Below, piece by piece: positions 32,783 to 41,250 of a stretch of 49,874 nt of DNA. Position 1 is the stretch's first letter, and the number at the start of each line of letters is the position of its first letter. The stretch spans positions 1 to 49,874 of the IMG/VR virus record IMGVR_UViG_3300020213_000041. One strand, written 5' to 3'. Both the position numbers and the translations under genes were made by a program. Under the pieces are notes generated by a model. It was not told the DNA's origin. It worked only from the letters and a program-made list of their open reading frames with translations, and made no database searches. The DNA comes from a virus.

Positions 32783-34340
32783 ACGGCTCCAAGCCAACGA
32801 ACTCTTTCCAGTTAGATGCTGTAATCACCTTGCTAATGTCCAGCTTCCGACGCAGGGCTTCTACTACTTTTTCGTCCTGGGTCCCGCGCGCAATGAAGTC
32901 TGTGTACGTCACCGATTTACTCTGTCCAATGCGGTGTGCACGGTCTTCGTTCTGGCAGCGGGTGTCCAGGTCGTAATCGTTCGCAAAATAGAACACATGC
33001 CCTGCCTGGGTAAGCGTGATGCCACGCGCGCCGGTCTTATTCGCGACGAAAAACCGACACGGGTCAGATGGGTTCTGGAACCGGGACAGGGCCGCGCGCC
33101 GGTCTTCCATCGACGTTTCGCCGTAGTACGTGACCACGGCTTCCGGCCCGTATTGCTCCGCTATCCGCGCCGCGATCTGCCTGACATTGTAACGGTACGT
33201 CGCCCAGATGATCGCCTTACCGGCTGATTCGTCCAGGGCTTCCATAAGTGCTTCCATGCGCGGGTTCACTTCCTCAAACGGTATCACCTGTCGGTCATCC
33301 GACACCATGAAGCCGCATAGAATCTGTTGCAACCGTAGCATCTGTGTGATGACCAGACCCGCCGTACTAACCCCTGCGTCGCCCTCTAGGGGTTTCTGTA
33401 ACACCTCCTCTATAGCCACCGTGGCCATGCTCTGCATGTCGCGATAGGCTGACGCTTGCTGTTTGCCCAGGTCCACATAACGCGGTGGCATGTATACCTT
33501 CGGTGGCAGGTCCAGGCAGTCTTCTTTCTTAACAATGAATGCGAATCGCTGTAAGATCCGGTTCAACTCTTCAAGGTTCTGGTAGCCCGTAACTTTGTGA
33601 AACTTGCGGTTCCCTACCCGCATCGGGACCAGCTTTGCAAAATGTGCGCGATAGCTGTAATAGCTGCTGTAGCCCAGCGCTTCCGGGTCCAGGAACGCGC
33701 ATTGACTGTACAGGTCAAGTGGTCCGTTGACGGCGGGCTGGCCGGTCAGGATGCGCCTGTACGGTGCCAACAATCGGGCCTTCATTAATGCCTTCGTTCG
33801 CGTCGCAATGGGGTTCTTTATCGTGGTCGATTCATCGACGGCTAGCAGGGCGTTATGGCTGGTCAGGAAGTCCTGCAAGCACTCAAACGCGCGATTGTGC
33901 TGTAGGTCCCGGCCCAGGGCTTCTACATTCATCAGGAGTACATGCAGATCCATGTTCCCGTCGCGCCGGTTCAGCCGGGCCAGCGCGTCTTCGTCCGCGC
34001 GTTTGGATTCGGCGGTCCAGACGCCCACGCGGTACCGAATGTGGGCTGGCATGTGGGCGGGGAGCTCAGCGTCGCCCCAATTGCGATATACACCCTTCGG
34101 TGCGATTACTACCAGGGCGTCTATGCGGTCAGCATCATACAGCCATGCCGCAGTGTCGATAGTAATCTTCGTTTTACCGGTACCTTGCTCGGCAAAGATA
34201 GCGTACGTGTTTTTATCTCTCTGAGCGTACCAGCATTCTAACTGGTGATTGTACGGACGACACTTGAAGGGATAGGGTAGGGCTCCTTGCGCGATGTTGC
34301 TATTTACCATGCTCTCGCTCACTCCCGGCCCCAGTTCCAA
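32769..34340 (-). CDS. SNF2-family helicase
   Basis: This 523-aa ATPase has a Walker A AEQGTGKTKI (about 49-58), a Walker B-type LLAVDESTTIKN (DEST in place of DEAH), and RILTGQPAVNGPLDLYSQ, motif III of the SNF2 group. The second RecA domain carries IIWATYRYNVRQI and VFYFANDYDLDTRCQNEDRA ending in HRIGQ, motif VI. It lies in a replication/recombination operon and probably remodels or translocates on DNA during replication. Confidence 0.88.
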   Translation of the reverse strand: MELGPGVSESMVNSNIAQGALPYPFKCRPYNHQLECWYAQRDKNTYAIFAEQGTGKTKITIDTAAWLYDADRIDALVVIAPKGVYRNWGDAELPAHMPAHIRYRVGVWTAESKRADEDALARLNRRDGNMDLHVLLMNVEALGRDLQHNRAFECLQDFLTSHNALLAVDESTTIKNPIATRTKALMKARLLAPYRRILTGQPAVNGPLDLYSQCAFLDPEALGYSSYYSYRAHFAKLVPMRVGNRKFHKVTGYQNLEELNRILQRFAFIVKKEDCLDLPPKVYMPPRYVDLGKQQASAYRDMQSMATVAIEEVLQKPLEGDAGVSTAGLVITQMLRLQQILCGFMVSDDRQVIPFEEVNPRMEALMEALDESAGKAIIWATYRYNVRQIAARIAEQYGPEAVVTYYGETSMEDRRAALSRFQNPSDPCRFFVANKTGARGITLTQAGHVFYFANDYDLDTRCQNEDRAHRIGQSKSVTYTDFIARGTQDEKVVEALRRKLDISKVITASNWKEFVGLEPYVSR

Positions 34341-35281
34341 AGCGCCGTGTCCAGTGCGTACACCTTCGGGGTGAAGCCGTCCGCATCTACCGGCTGGCTG
34401 GCCAGCGCTTCCGCGCTGATGGCTAACCGGCTGTCGATCATGTCAATTAAGTGCGCTACCTGGGCTTCACGCGTCGCGGGCAGGACAGCCGCGCCCCACT
34501 CCCGGATTCCATGATGACTCGCGATGATATGGGCCACATGATCCCGCGTCGCTTCGTCCAGCAGTTCGCAGTGTTGTGACCACATAATTTCCCCCTGGAT
34601 AATGTGGCCCAGCAACGCGCCGCGCCGGGTCACCCCAATAGACTCGCTGTAGCTCAATTCGTCCAGCTTGCCTAAATCATGCATAATCATCCCGGCCATT
34701 AGCACGTCACGGTCCAGATCCGGGTACACCTTGCAGACCGCATCCACTAGGCCGCAGAGATTCAACGTATGCTCTAACAGCCCTCCCAGGTACGCCTGAT
34801 GAATCTTGCGCGCAGCCGGGGCGTCCCGCAGCCGGTCCCGGATTCCGTGAGCCGGGTTCTGAATCATGTTCAACAGCGTGTCCTGCAGCCGTTGCTGTTT
34901 GATCGTATAGACCCACGATTCCAGGTCAGCCAGCATCACATCCCGGTCCCGCTTTGACGCGGGTATGAAGTCTTCAATGGTCACTTCAGCCCGCTCCAGG
35001 ACCCGGAGCCGGACCAGCTTAAGCTGTACCGCGTCGCGATAGATCCCGGCCACCGCGCGGACCTTCACAAAGTCCCCGGCTTTGCAGCCGGTAAAGTCAG
35101 ATGGTATATCCCATAGCTTCGCGTCTACCGCGCCAGTGCAGTCTCCCAGCATCAGCGATAGATACGGCTTCCCGCCCTTCGCTTCTTTGCGCGCGACTTC
35201 CCGCACCTGGAATGATTCATCGAATAGTCCTCCATCAGCAATGATCTGATCGGCGTACAAGACCTTCATAAGTCGAAACAA
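34319..35281 (-). CDS. YhaM-like OB/HD 3'-5' exonuclease
   Basis: This 320-aa protein has an OB-fold at the N-terminus (KPYLSLMLGDCTGAVDAKLW) and an HD domain (GGLLEHTLNL, GMIMHDLGKLDE, IIASHHGI). This order matches YhaM/CBF1-type 3'-5' exoribonuclease/DNases of bacteria. It overlaps both neighbours slightly, in a helicase-nuclease-helicase operon. A first ATG gives MFRLMKV; the start may be the second Met. Confidence 0.84.
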   Translation of the reverse strand: MFRLMKVLYADQIIADGGLFDESFQVREVARKEAKGGKPYLSLMLGDCTGAVDAKLWDIPSDFTGCKAGDFVKVRAVAGIYRDAVQLKLVRLRVLERAEVTIEDFIPASKRDRDVMLADLESWVYTIKQQRLQDTLLNMIQNPAHGIRDRLRDAPAARKIHQAYLGGLLEHTLNLCGLVDAVCKVYPDLDRDVLMAGMIMHDLGKLDELSYSESIGVTRRGALLGHIIQGEIMWSQHCELLDEATRDHVAHIIASHHGIREWGAAVLPATREAQVAHLIDMIDSRLAISAEALASQPVDADGFTPKVYALDTALWNWGRE

Positions 35282-36789
35282 TTCCCCGTTCTGGGCTGCA
35301 ACAGATACAGCGTATTACGCGCCCGCGTTACCCCGACATACCAAACCCTGCATTCGTCGTCTGCCTTACGGTCCATTTCTAGCCTCGTCCGGGACGACAT
35401 ATCCGTTAGCAACAGCACGTTGTCCGCTTCCCCGCCCTTCGCCGCGTGGATCGTACTAATACGAATTCGTGGCGTGCCGGTCAGCGTTTCCCCCTGCTTA
35501 CGGGCCGCGATGAAATACGCGCGGTCCGCGTCGTTCACACGGTCCAGCATGTGATGCCAGATCGGCGGGTTCGACGGGAAGCCCCATTCCTGCATCAGGC
35601 CGATAGTCACGGGCTGGTCAGCCGGGTGCTTACGCAGGGCCTTACGCACCCTCTGATCCACCGTCGCAACACTGATGAATTTCAGTACCGCTTCTACGTC
35701 TTCTTTCTTGCTCTCGACACCCCTGCATAGCCGGGTGTACGCAATCACCGCGCGTAGCGCCTGGCCGTTCAGGGGGTTGTCCCTGCCCACGGATTCATAG
35801 CTGTAGCCCCGCACCCGGCATATCGCTTCCAGTTCGTCTAGCATGTACCCATTACGTGCTAGCAGCAGCCATGATCCGGTACCAGGCCCCATGTCTATCT
35901 CTTCCGGGTCCGTAGCGTAGCGCACAGACCCCGGCTCTTTGCGGGGCGTCCAGGTCTTCGGGGTCCGGGTCCCAATCTGTTGCACAATGCGGTCAGCCAC
36001 GGTGTGCACAGAACCCGGTATCCGGTACGATTGCCCCAGCACCCGGATGCTACCCCGCAGGGCCATGAAAGCGTCAACGTCCGCTCCAGCCCATCGGTAT
36101 ATCGCTTGGTCATCGTCCCCCGCGATATAGACCCGCCGCGCCCGCTGGGCCACCGCGTCCACCGCGCGCCATTGCAGCGCGGACAGGTCTTGCGCCTCAT
36201 CGACAATCAGCGCGTCCAGCGGTGGGACCGTGCGCGCGGCCTGCGCGGTGAAACGCTGCAGCATGTCCGTATAGTCCACCAGCCCGCGCTGGACTTTGTA
36301 CCGTTCCAGCGCGCGTGCTAGCTGGTCTAGCTGACCATACGAAATATCTGGTTCGTCCGCATCGTCATAGACGCGCGCTAGGGGCCGATCACTGACGCGC
36401 GCCAGACCTTCAAGAAACAGCATCCGGTCTCCGGCATCCATTCCATATAGTTCATCGTCCAGGCCCCTGGACCCCTTCAGGTCCAGGCCCAGCCGGTCGC
36501 CTAACTCCCGGTAGTGTTTGCTGCTCATGACCCCATCGGGCCGCAGGCCCAGGCGACGAAAACACAGACTGTGTATCGTGCGATAGTACGGCAGCTCGGA
36601 CGGCGCAAAGCTGAAGCGCTTACAGGCGCGCTCAGTAGCTTCTGACGCGGCCTTCTTAGTGAATGCCAGAAACGCGATGTTCTGGGGATGAACCCCGGCT
36701 TCCAGTTCCTGCTGCATGATTGACAGTAGGGCTGTGGTCTTCCCGGTACCGGGCGGTCCTAAGATCACGCTTAGTTCGGGGTGCGTCAA
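35266..36789 (-). CDS. UvrD/Dda-like superfamily 1 helicase
   Basis: This 507-aa helicase has Walker A GPPGTGKTT (12-20), motif II DEAQDLSALQW (about 197-207), and GDDDQAIYRWAGAD, motif III. It has RISTIHAAKGGEADNVLL (motif V) and a C-terminal YVGVTRARNTLYLL (motif VI). It is smaller than UvrD and may unwind DNA for the phage polymerase. It overlaps the next gene by 4 nt. Confidence 0.92.
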   Translation of the reverse strand: MTHPELSVILGPPGTGKTTALLSIMQQELEAGVHPQNIAFLAFTKKAASEATERACKRFSFAPSELPYYRTIHSLCFRRLGLRPDGVMSSKHYRELGDRLGLDLKGSRGLDDELYGMDAGDRMLFLEGLARVSDRPLARVYDDADEPDISYGQLDQLARALERYKVQRGLVDYTDMLQRFTAQAARTVPPLDALIVDEAQDLSALQWRAVDAVAQRARRVYIAGDDDQAIYRWAGADVDAFMALRGSIRVLGQSYRIPGSVHTVADRIVQQIGTRTPKTWTPRKEPGSVRYATDPEEIDMGPGTGSWLLLARNGYMLDELEAICRVRGYSYESVGRDNPLNGQALRAVIAYTRLCRGVESKKEDVEAVLKFISVATVDQRVRKALRKHPADQPVTIGLMQEWGFPSNPPIWHHMLDRVNDADRAYFIAARKQGETLTGTPRIRISTIHAAKGGEADNVLLLTDMSSRTRLEMDRKADDECRVWYVGVTRARNTLYLLQPRTGNCFDL

Positions 36790-38384
36790 AACAACCCGCC
36801 TTCTTTGTCCGCGTCTACGGCATCCGGGACCGGCACCGCTTCAACGCGCGGGCTGAATTCCGGTACAGACCAAAGGTTGACAAATCGCGTACCTACGCGC
36901 TTACCTTCATGGCTCACATACGCCTTGTTCCCCTTCGTCCGCTTCATCTTGAGTACCTTTGCGATCTGTTGCACCTTCAGGTCTTTGAACCCGACACGGC
37001 CCAAAAACTTTAGCAGATCCGCAGTCCTAAAGTATGTCCGGCCTTCCAGTGTGTAGGGCTTACCAAGCAATACCTCTTCGATAGTTTGTGCCTGGGTCCG
37101 CCCAGTGCAAAATTGCTCTAACAAGTCCCAAAACATGCCTTCTATTGACGCGTCTTCCGGGGGCGGGTCCAGGCGGTCAACACCTTCCAACAGGCTATTG
37201 ATGGTCTGTTGCCAGACGATGCGGCTTGGCATCTGAGGCATGATGTCAAGCTGATCCATGCACTTCTTCTGAAACGATGCCGGGTCCTGGAGTTCGTCCG
37301 TACTCATTTCAAGTGCTAGTACGTCCCCGTCCCTGTTTGTTACGTCCAGGTACCACACCGGGGGCACGGTTAATAGCTTGCGTAGCTGTCCTAGCACGGG
37401 TAACGCGGACCCGCCCCCGCCTACCCCGAACTTACGGGACCTGCACTGTACCGCGTTACAATGCGGTGCTAGCGGGTGCTTACTACATGGGTAGTGATAC
37501 TCTTTGCCGCGCGCCAGCGACTGTTTCACCGTCCGCACTTCTTCCACTGGCAGCGGTTCACTGAAAAACTGATTGTTAGCGCCGTCTACCCGGTCCGCCC
37601 AGTCATTAGGGTGCGCTTTGCGCATGTACACGCCCAGGGCGAATAACCCCTGATTCCGGGTCCCTTCCGGGAAGCCCAACTGAATTAGATGCTGTAAGCA
37701 CGGTGGGCCGTCAGGCAGGACTTGTATTTCATCTGTCCGCTTCTTACTCTCCTTTCCCTCAAACCATCTGAGCGGCGCATGGGCGCGCAACGCCTTCGCT
37801 TTGTGCAGGAAGTCGTTCATGGTGTACGGGTCACCATGCGGATTGATCGCGTAGCGGTTCGTTTGGTCGCCCCCGAAATAGGGCATATTAATCCAGGACC
37901 CCAGGTCCCGGCTGTCACCGCTCAACTGGCTTTGCTTGGGGAATATCTCACTGTTCCCGTGGCCAAGGCGCGCCGCTATGTCCCGCAAGCGGGTTTGCAT
38001 CAGGTTTGCCGGGACCGCGACATCAGCGAACAGGAATACGTGTAACCCACCTGATTTACTACGGCATGGAATCAGGGGTAGCTTCCATTCCAGTAGCTGG
38101 CGCGCCACAGCGCAAGGATCCAGGGTGCCGTATACGTCGATATCGATAGCGCCAAAAAAGCAGGTGTTATCATCGCGAATGGGAATGATGCCGATACCAT
38201 TGATACCCAGCAGATGCGCAGCCCATAGCTCATCTGTGACAGGTTCCCGCTTTGTCAGGGGATCACCTGTGCGCTTACCGTCGCCTCGTGTCTTGTCAAT
38301 GTTATTGTACGTCCCGTGCGCCCGCTCCATGCCCTCAAACAAGGCTCGGAATTCTGGGGCCAGATCGTGCTGTTTCCGGCTCAT
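36786..38384 (-). CDS. TOTE-type archaeo-eukaryotic primase
   Basis: This 532-aa protein matches the AEP primase of TOTE conflict systems and related phages. It shows FFGAIDIDVY with the catalytic DxD at 81/83 and SKSGGLHVFLF (109-119) supplying the His. Later it has a Cys/His cluster (PCSKHPLAPHCNAVQC, about 290-305) that may bind zinc. The C-terminal region (about 330-500) has no recognised domain and may bind DNA or a helicase. It probably makes primers for the family-B polymerase at 41-43 kb. Confidence 0.85.
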   Translation of the reverse strand: MSRKQHDLAPEFRALFEGMERAHGTYNNIDKTRGDGKRTGDPLTKREPVTDELWAAHLLGINGIGIIPIRDDNTCFFGAIDIDVYGTLDPCAVARQLLEWKLPLIPCRSKSGGLHVFLFADVAVPANLMQTRLRDIAARLGHGNSEIFPKQSQLSGDSRDLGSWINMPYFGGDQTNRYAINPHGDPYTMNDFLHKAKALRAHAPLRWFEGKESKKRTDEIQVLPDGPPCLQHLIQLGFPEGTRNQGLFALGVYMRKAHPNDWADRVDGANNQFFSEPLPVEEVRTVKQSLARGKEYHYPCSKHPLAPHCNAVQCRSRKFGVGGGGSALPVLGQLRKLLTVPPVWYLDVTNRDGDVLALEMSTDELQDPASFQKKCMDQLDIMPQMPSRIVWQQTINSLLEGVDRLDPPPEDASIEGMFWDLLEQFCTGRTQAQTIEEVLLGKPYTLEGRTYFRTADLLKFLGRVGFKDLKVQQIAKVLKMKRTKGNKAYVSHEGKRVGTRFVNLWSVPEFSPRVEAVPVPDAVDADKEGGLF

Positions 38385-38401
38385 GCATTCCCTTTCAAAG
38401 C

Positions 38402-38434
38402 AAAAAAAAAGGGCCGCGCGTTAACGCGGCCCTT
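38402..38434 (-). terminator. Terminator downstream of SSB-like gene
   Basis: GGGCCGCG (38411-38418) pairs with CGCGGCCC (38425-38432). On the minus strand the stem is followed by nine T residues. It splits the SSB-like operon from the primase/helicase operon. Confidence 0.9.
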
Positions 38435-38467
38435 TCGTGACTCACTCCTGGTCACCTGGTCATCCGG

Positions 38468-39292
38468 TTAGAACGGCACATCATCATCCGCCTGGGGCTG
38501 GACCGGTCCATCAGGGGATTCCTTCACTTTCCCGGCCAGCACCGCATCCCGGTACAGCTTAGCGGCCTGATAGGTGGTCACATCGGTAATCCGGCCCCCG
38601 TCTTCAAAACGCAGTTGCTGGTAGGTCTTCGCGGTCCGCTTTGACGTGTCCAGGAAGCTCGACACCTTGTAGGAGTGTGAGTAGATCGGTGCCTGCGCGC
38701 CGTTCGGAAGTTTCTTGCTGGTTACAAGATGCATCCATTTCCTTGCCGCGCCCAGCTTGGAACCTGTCAGCGCCAGAATCCCCCACTGCATCCCGCCGAG
38801 CTCATCGGCCAGCAGGCCGTGAAATTTCGCGGTTTCTTCCAGCGTGTTCCCGGAGTCATTGACCAGCACGATTCCGCCATCGGGGGTTTCTTTGCGTGTC
38901 GCGCCGTCCAGTATTGCCTGATTCATCGGGTGATCGGTGACTTTACCCTGCTGGTTGGGGCGCCACTCTGCAATGACCTTCTGGTAGTTGACCGGAACAA
39001 ACAGGGCCCACTTACCCTTGCTACTGCGGATGTCCACCACTTCCCTCGTTACGTTGTTCAGGAGCATACCGGGTACCGCGTCTGCTATGAATGCCTGATT
39101 GCCTTCTTCGCATTCGGGGGAGCCTTTCTGCAACAGCTTCATGAACGGAATCGCAATGTCCGCAGCCGTAACGTCTTCCAGACCTACGCCCGCGTCTTCG
39201 GTCATCAGCGCCATTAGGGCCGCTTGCGATTCCGCCGCGCTTATGAGGGCGCCGTGTTCCACCGGGACTAGTGCTGTTTCTTCGTTTACCAT
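38468..39292 (-). CDS. SSB-like protein with acidic C-terminal tip
   Basis: This 274-aa protein has a beta-rich core (KWALFVPVNYQKVIAEWRPN, GGMQWGILALTGSKLG, and AARKWMHLVT). It ends in QPQADDDVPF, very similar to the DDDIPF tip of single-stranded DNA-binding proteins, which recruits replication partners. This family is common in phages beside replication genes. The role as ssDNA-binding protein is strongly suggested by the tip and location, but the fold is inferred. Confidence 0.72.
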   Translation of the reverse strand: MVNEETALVPVEHGALISAAESQAALMALMTEDAGVGLEDVTAADIAIPFMKLLQKGSPECEEGNQAFIADAVPGMLLNNVTREVVDIRSSKGKWALFVPVNYQKVIAEWRPNQQGKVTDHPMNQAILDGATRKETPDGGIVLVNDSGNTLEETAKFHGLLADELGGMQWGILALTGSKLGAARKWMHLVTSKKLPNGAQAPIYSHSYKVSSFLDTSKRTAKTYQQLRFEDGGRITDVTTYQAAKLYRDAVLAGKVKESPDGPVQPQADDDVPF

Positions 39293-39300
39293 GGTTGTCT

Positions 39301-39927
39301 TTACCCTTTCGTCTTTTTCGCCTTCACCGGCTTGACTTTTGCCAGCCGGACCTTATGTACTCCAAACACATCTACAGGGAGCCCGGTAGCCTTCTCTAGC
39401 TGTTCCCGTACAAACGCCTTCAGCGTCTGAGGGTGAATCTGTTCAGTTTGGCTATACGGAATCCCCGCTTTGTTCAGCCCTGCCATAACCCGCTGGGCTT
39501 GCGTTTCGTCGCCGCGCGCGAAGGCCAACCTTACTTCCCGCTTGATAAGGTCGCCGTGTCCGTTTGACCGTACCCAGGCAAATGCCGCATCGCGCCGAGC
39601 CTGTAACTTTGGGTCGTCCGTGCTGGCATTGGGCAGGTTCACATAGTACTCATCCCCCAGCGTCACGCGGGACCCGTCCGGGAGCCGTACCTCAGATAAC
39701 CCGGCTGCTGCCAGCGCGTCCGGTAGCAACGTTTCCGCTACTCGCTGCAGTTGCCCCTTCACGTCAGCCAGGGCGCGTTCCTGGACAGCTACAGCCTGTT
39801 CCAGGCGCACTTGTTCAGCGGCCAGCGCGCCTACCGTCTTCAGCTTCTCATCGTCCAGCAATGCCAGCGCGTCCGTTTCCGCGTCAGAGGCCATGAGTGA
39901 CAGCAGGTCCCCGTCCCCGTCAATCAC
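39301..39927 (-). CDS. Replication-region protein, coiled coil, unknown
   Basis: This 208-aa protein has an N-terminal helical region (LKTVGALAAEQVRLEQAVAV), a small beta segment (VRLPDGSRVTLGDEYYVNLP), and a Lys-rich C-terminus (KVKPVKAKKTKG). It sits directly upstream of the SSB-like gene, 8 nt apart, and overlaps the next gene. No function was recognised; DNA binding is suggested by the tail. Confidence 0.65.
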   Translation of the reverse strand: MIDGDGDLLSLMASDAETDALALLDDEKLKTVGALAAEQVRLEQAVAVQERALADVKGQLQRVAETLLPDALAAAGLSEVRLPDGSRVTLGDEYYVNLPNASTDDPKLQARRDAAFAWVRSNGHGDLIKREVRLAFARGDETQAQRVMAGLNKAGIPYSQTEQIHPQTLKAFVREQLEKATGLPVDVFGVHKVRLAKVKPVKAKKTKG

Positions 39928-40240
39928 TTTTCACCGCCTTACGAAACAGATCGACAGCCACCGGATAGTAGATGTAATTCTGCCGGTCCCACTTCAGGAC
40001 CTGGAAGCGACCTTGATTGATCTCAGAGGCCACCGCGCAGGCTAGCCCGATAGCCACCGGGTCCCCAATCAACAGTAGATAGTCCGCATCAGTGAACGCG
40101 GCCAGGGCCCGCTGTAGCTTGCGTGTTGTGGGACCGGCTGACAGCACAACATCCCCAGGCGGCAACAGCACGTACAACTCACCAAAGCGCAGGGCGTCAA
40201 TGACGTTACACCGCATGACTTCCTGAACCACATAGACCAT
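39920..40240 (-). CDS. Conserved phage hypothetical protein
   Basis: This 106-aa protein has VYVVQEVMRCNVIDALRFGE and FQVLKWDRQNYIYYPVAVD, patterns common in phage hypothetical proteins found near replication genes. A 16-bp palindrome lies upstream. No function is known to me. Confidence 0.65.
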   Translation of the reverse strand: MVYVVQEVMRCNVIDALRFGELYVLLPPGDVVLSAGPTTRKLQRALAAFTDADYLLLIGDPVAIGLACAVASEINQGRFQVLKWDRQNYIYYPVAVDLFRKAVKSD

Positions 40241-40271
40241 GTTTTTTTACTCTCTTTTGTCGCGCCCACAG

Positions 40272-40287
40272 TAGCACGCGCGTGCTA
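40272..40287. promoter_or_regulatory. 16-bp perfect palindrome, possible operator
   Basis: TAGCACGCGCGTGCTA is a perfect palindrome between two leftward genes. Its half-site GTGCTA matches the core of the repeats around attP and at the int promoter. Operator function is a guess. Confidence 0.4.
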
Positions 40288-40322
40288 GTATTTTGCGCCC
40301 CTGACACGCGCCTGACCCTGAT

Positions 40323-40763
40323 TTAACAGGGGTTTCCGTGATTTATCGGGCGTGTGAACAGCACTTCTATCAGAAGCGACCAGGGGTAAGGCATATGCAT
40401 CGTGAGTACCGGGGCCGCGTCGCGATAGTCCACCGATATACCGCCGTCTGACAGCAGCGTGCATCGGTCCGTCCAGGCACGCGGCCAGCCAGCCCAGACA
40501 TAGAAGGTGGCACCCTTACGCGCGAAGACAAACACCCTGCCCCCGGCCCGCGCGCGTTTCTGCAGCCATGCTGGTTGAAAGGGTTCAAAGCGTATCCGGT
40601 TCCCCTTTACCAGCTTGGTTTCTATCCAGGATTCTGTACCGTTTAAGCATCCGTTGACATCTGGCATCCCGGCCCCTACCAGATTCTCTAGCCTCATCCA
40701 ATGCACGCCTGGACTGTGTGCCGGGTCCCGGAGCGGGGCACTGACTTGCTTTGCTTCGGTCAC
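40323..40763 (-). CDS. PD-(D/E)XK (VRR-NUC-like) nuclease
   Basis: This 146-aa protein starts at a GTG. It contains RLENLVGAGMPDVNG, a spacer, SWIETKLVKG, and PAWLQKRARAGGRVFVFAR, the G-x-PD...E-x-K pattern and following helix of phage VRR-NUC/Holliday junction nuclease-like proteins. It probably cuts DNA branches or ends during replication or packaging. Only the core is present, without added domains. Confidence 0.78.
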   Translation of the reverse strand: MTEAKQVSAPLRDPAHSPGVHWMRLENLVGAGMPDVNGCLNGTESWIETKLVKGNRIRFEPFQPAWLQKRARAGGRVFVFARKGATFYVWAGWPRAWTDRCTLLSDGGISVDYRDAAPVLTMHMPYPWSLLIEVLFTRPINHGNPC

Positions 40764-40810
40764 CCGCGCCGGACCCAGTGGCCTAACGCCCAGAACAAAC
40801 AGTTACTCAT
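40760..40810 (-). CDS. 16-aa ORF, possibly a gene remnant
   Basis: The ATG at 40810 overlaps the upstream stop, and its stop overlaps the GTG of the nuclease gene. The product MSNCLFWALGHWVRRG looks like the beginning of a common short phage protein (FWALGxWxRxGGYL-type). It may be a truncated remnant acting as translational coupler. Confidence 0.35.
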   Translation of the reverse strand: MSNCLFWALGHWVRRG

Positions 40811-40964
40811 CACTGGTTACCAACAGGTTGTTAGCGTCCACTTCCCCGCATCGCTGGGCGTATTCCAGCGCCTTCTGTTCCGCGTCTTCGGGGTCAACCG
40901 CAATGATGCGGACAACAGATGGAAGGGTCAGCGTGATACGCCCGCTGACGCAATACTCAGGCAT
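40803..40964 (-). CDS. 53-aa hypothetical protein
   Basis: ATG 40964 overlaps the previous stop by 8 nt. The product has SGRITLTLPSVVRIIAVDPE and an acidic helix with EQKALEYAQRCGEVD. The pattern of a strand followed by DPExAExxALE is frequent in small phage proteins. The same frame stays open upstream, but that part is Arg/Ser-rich and looks non-coding. Confidence 0.55.
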   Translation of the reverse strand: MPEYCVSGRITLTLPSVVRIIAVDPEDAEQKALEYAQRCGEVDANNLLVTSDE

Positions 40965-41172
40965 TGAACGCCGCACAGATGCGCGCCCAGATCGACAGGT
41001 GGGCCGTTGCCTGCGGCTGGGGCAGAGCCCAGACAATCTCACCTTTGATCCGCGTGACGATGCCTGCCTTACCCGATAGCTCGATGTGCTGGCCCTTCCG
41101 GTACCCGTGCCCGGCTCCCAGGTCCAGGCGAATGCTTTTCCCCGTCCCGCCTTCAATCTTCTTTCGTACCAT
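40957..41172 (-). CDS. KOW-like small protein (possibly longer by frameshift)
   Basis: From ATG 41172 it has 71 aa. The segment GYRKGQHIELSGKAGIVTRI resembles a KOW/SH3-type domain. An upstream ATG at 41240 with a good ribosome site (AAGGGAG) starts a frame reading MNEIRYGAAGSGAEELVYGR. A -1 shift at the A-run 41177-41181 would join both into about 95 aa (RKKEMVRKKIEGG at the join). Whether this is a sequence error, mutation or programmed frameshift cannot be told. Confidence 0.6.
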   Translation of the reverse strand: MVRKKIEGGTGKSIRLDLGAGHGYRKGQHIELSGKAGIVTRIKGEIVWALPQPQATAHLSIWARICAAFNA

Positions 41173-41250
41173 TTCCTTTTTCTCCCATAGACCAACTCTT
41201 CAGCACCGCTACCAGCAGCGCCGTACCTTATTTCATTCATTGAGGCTCCC

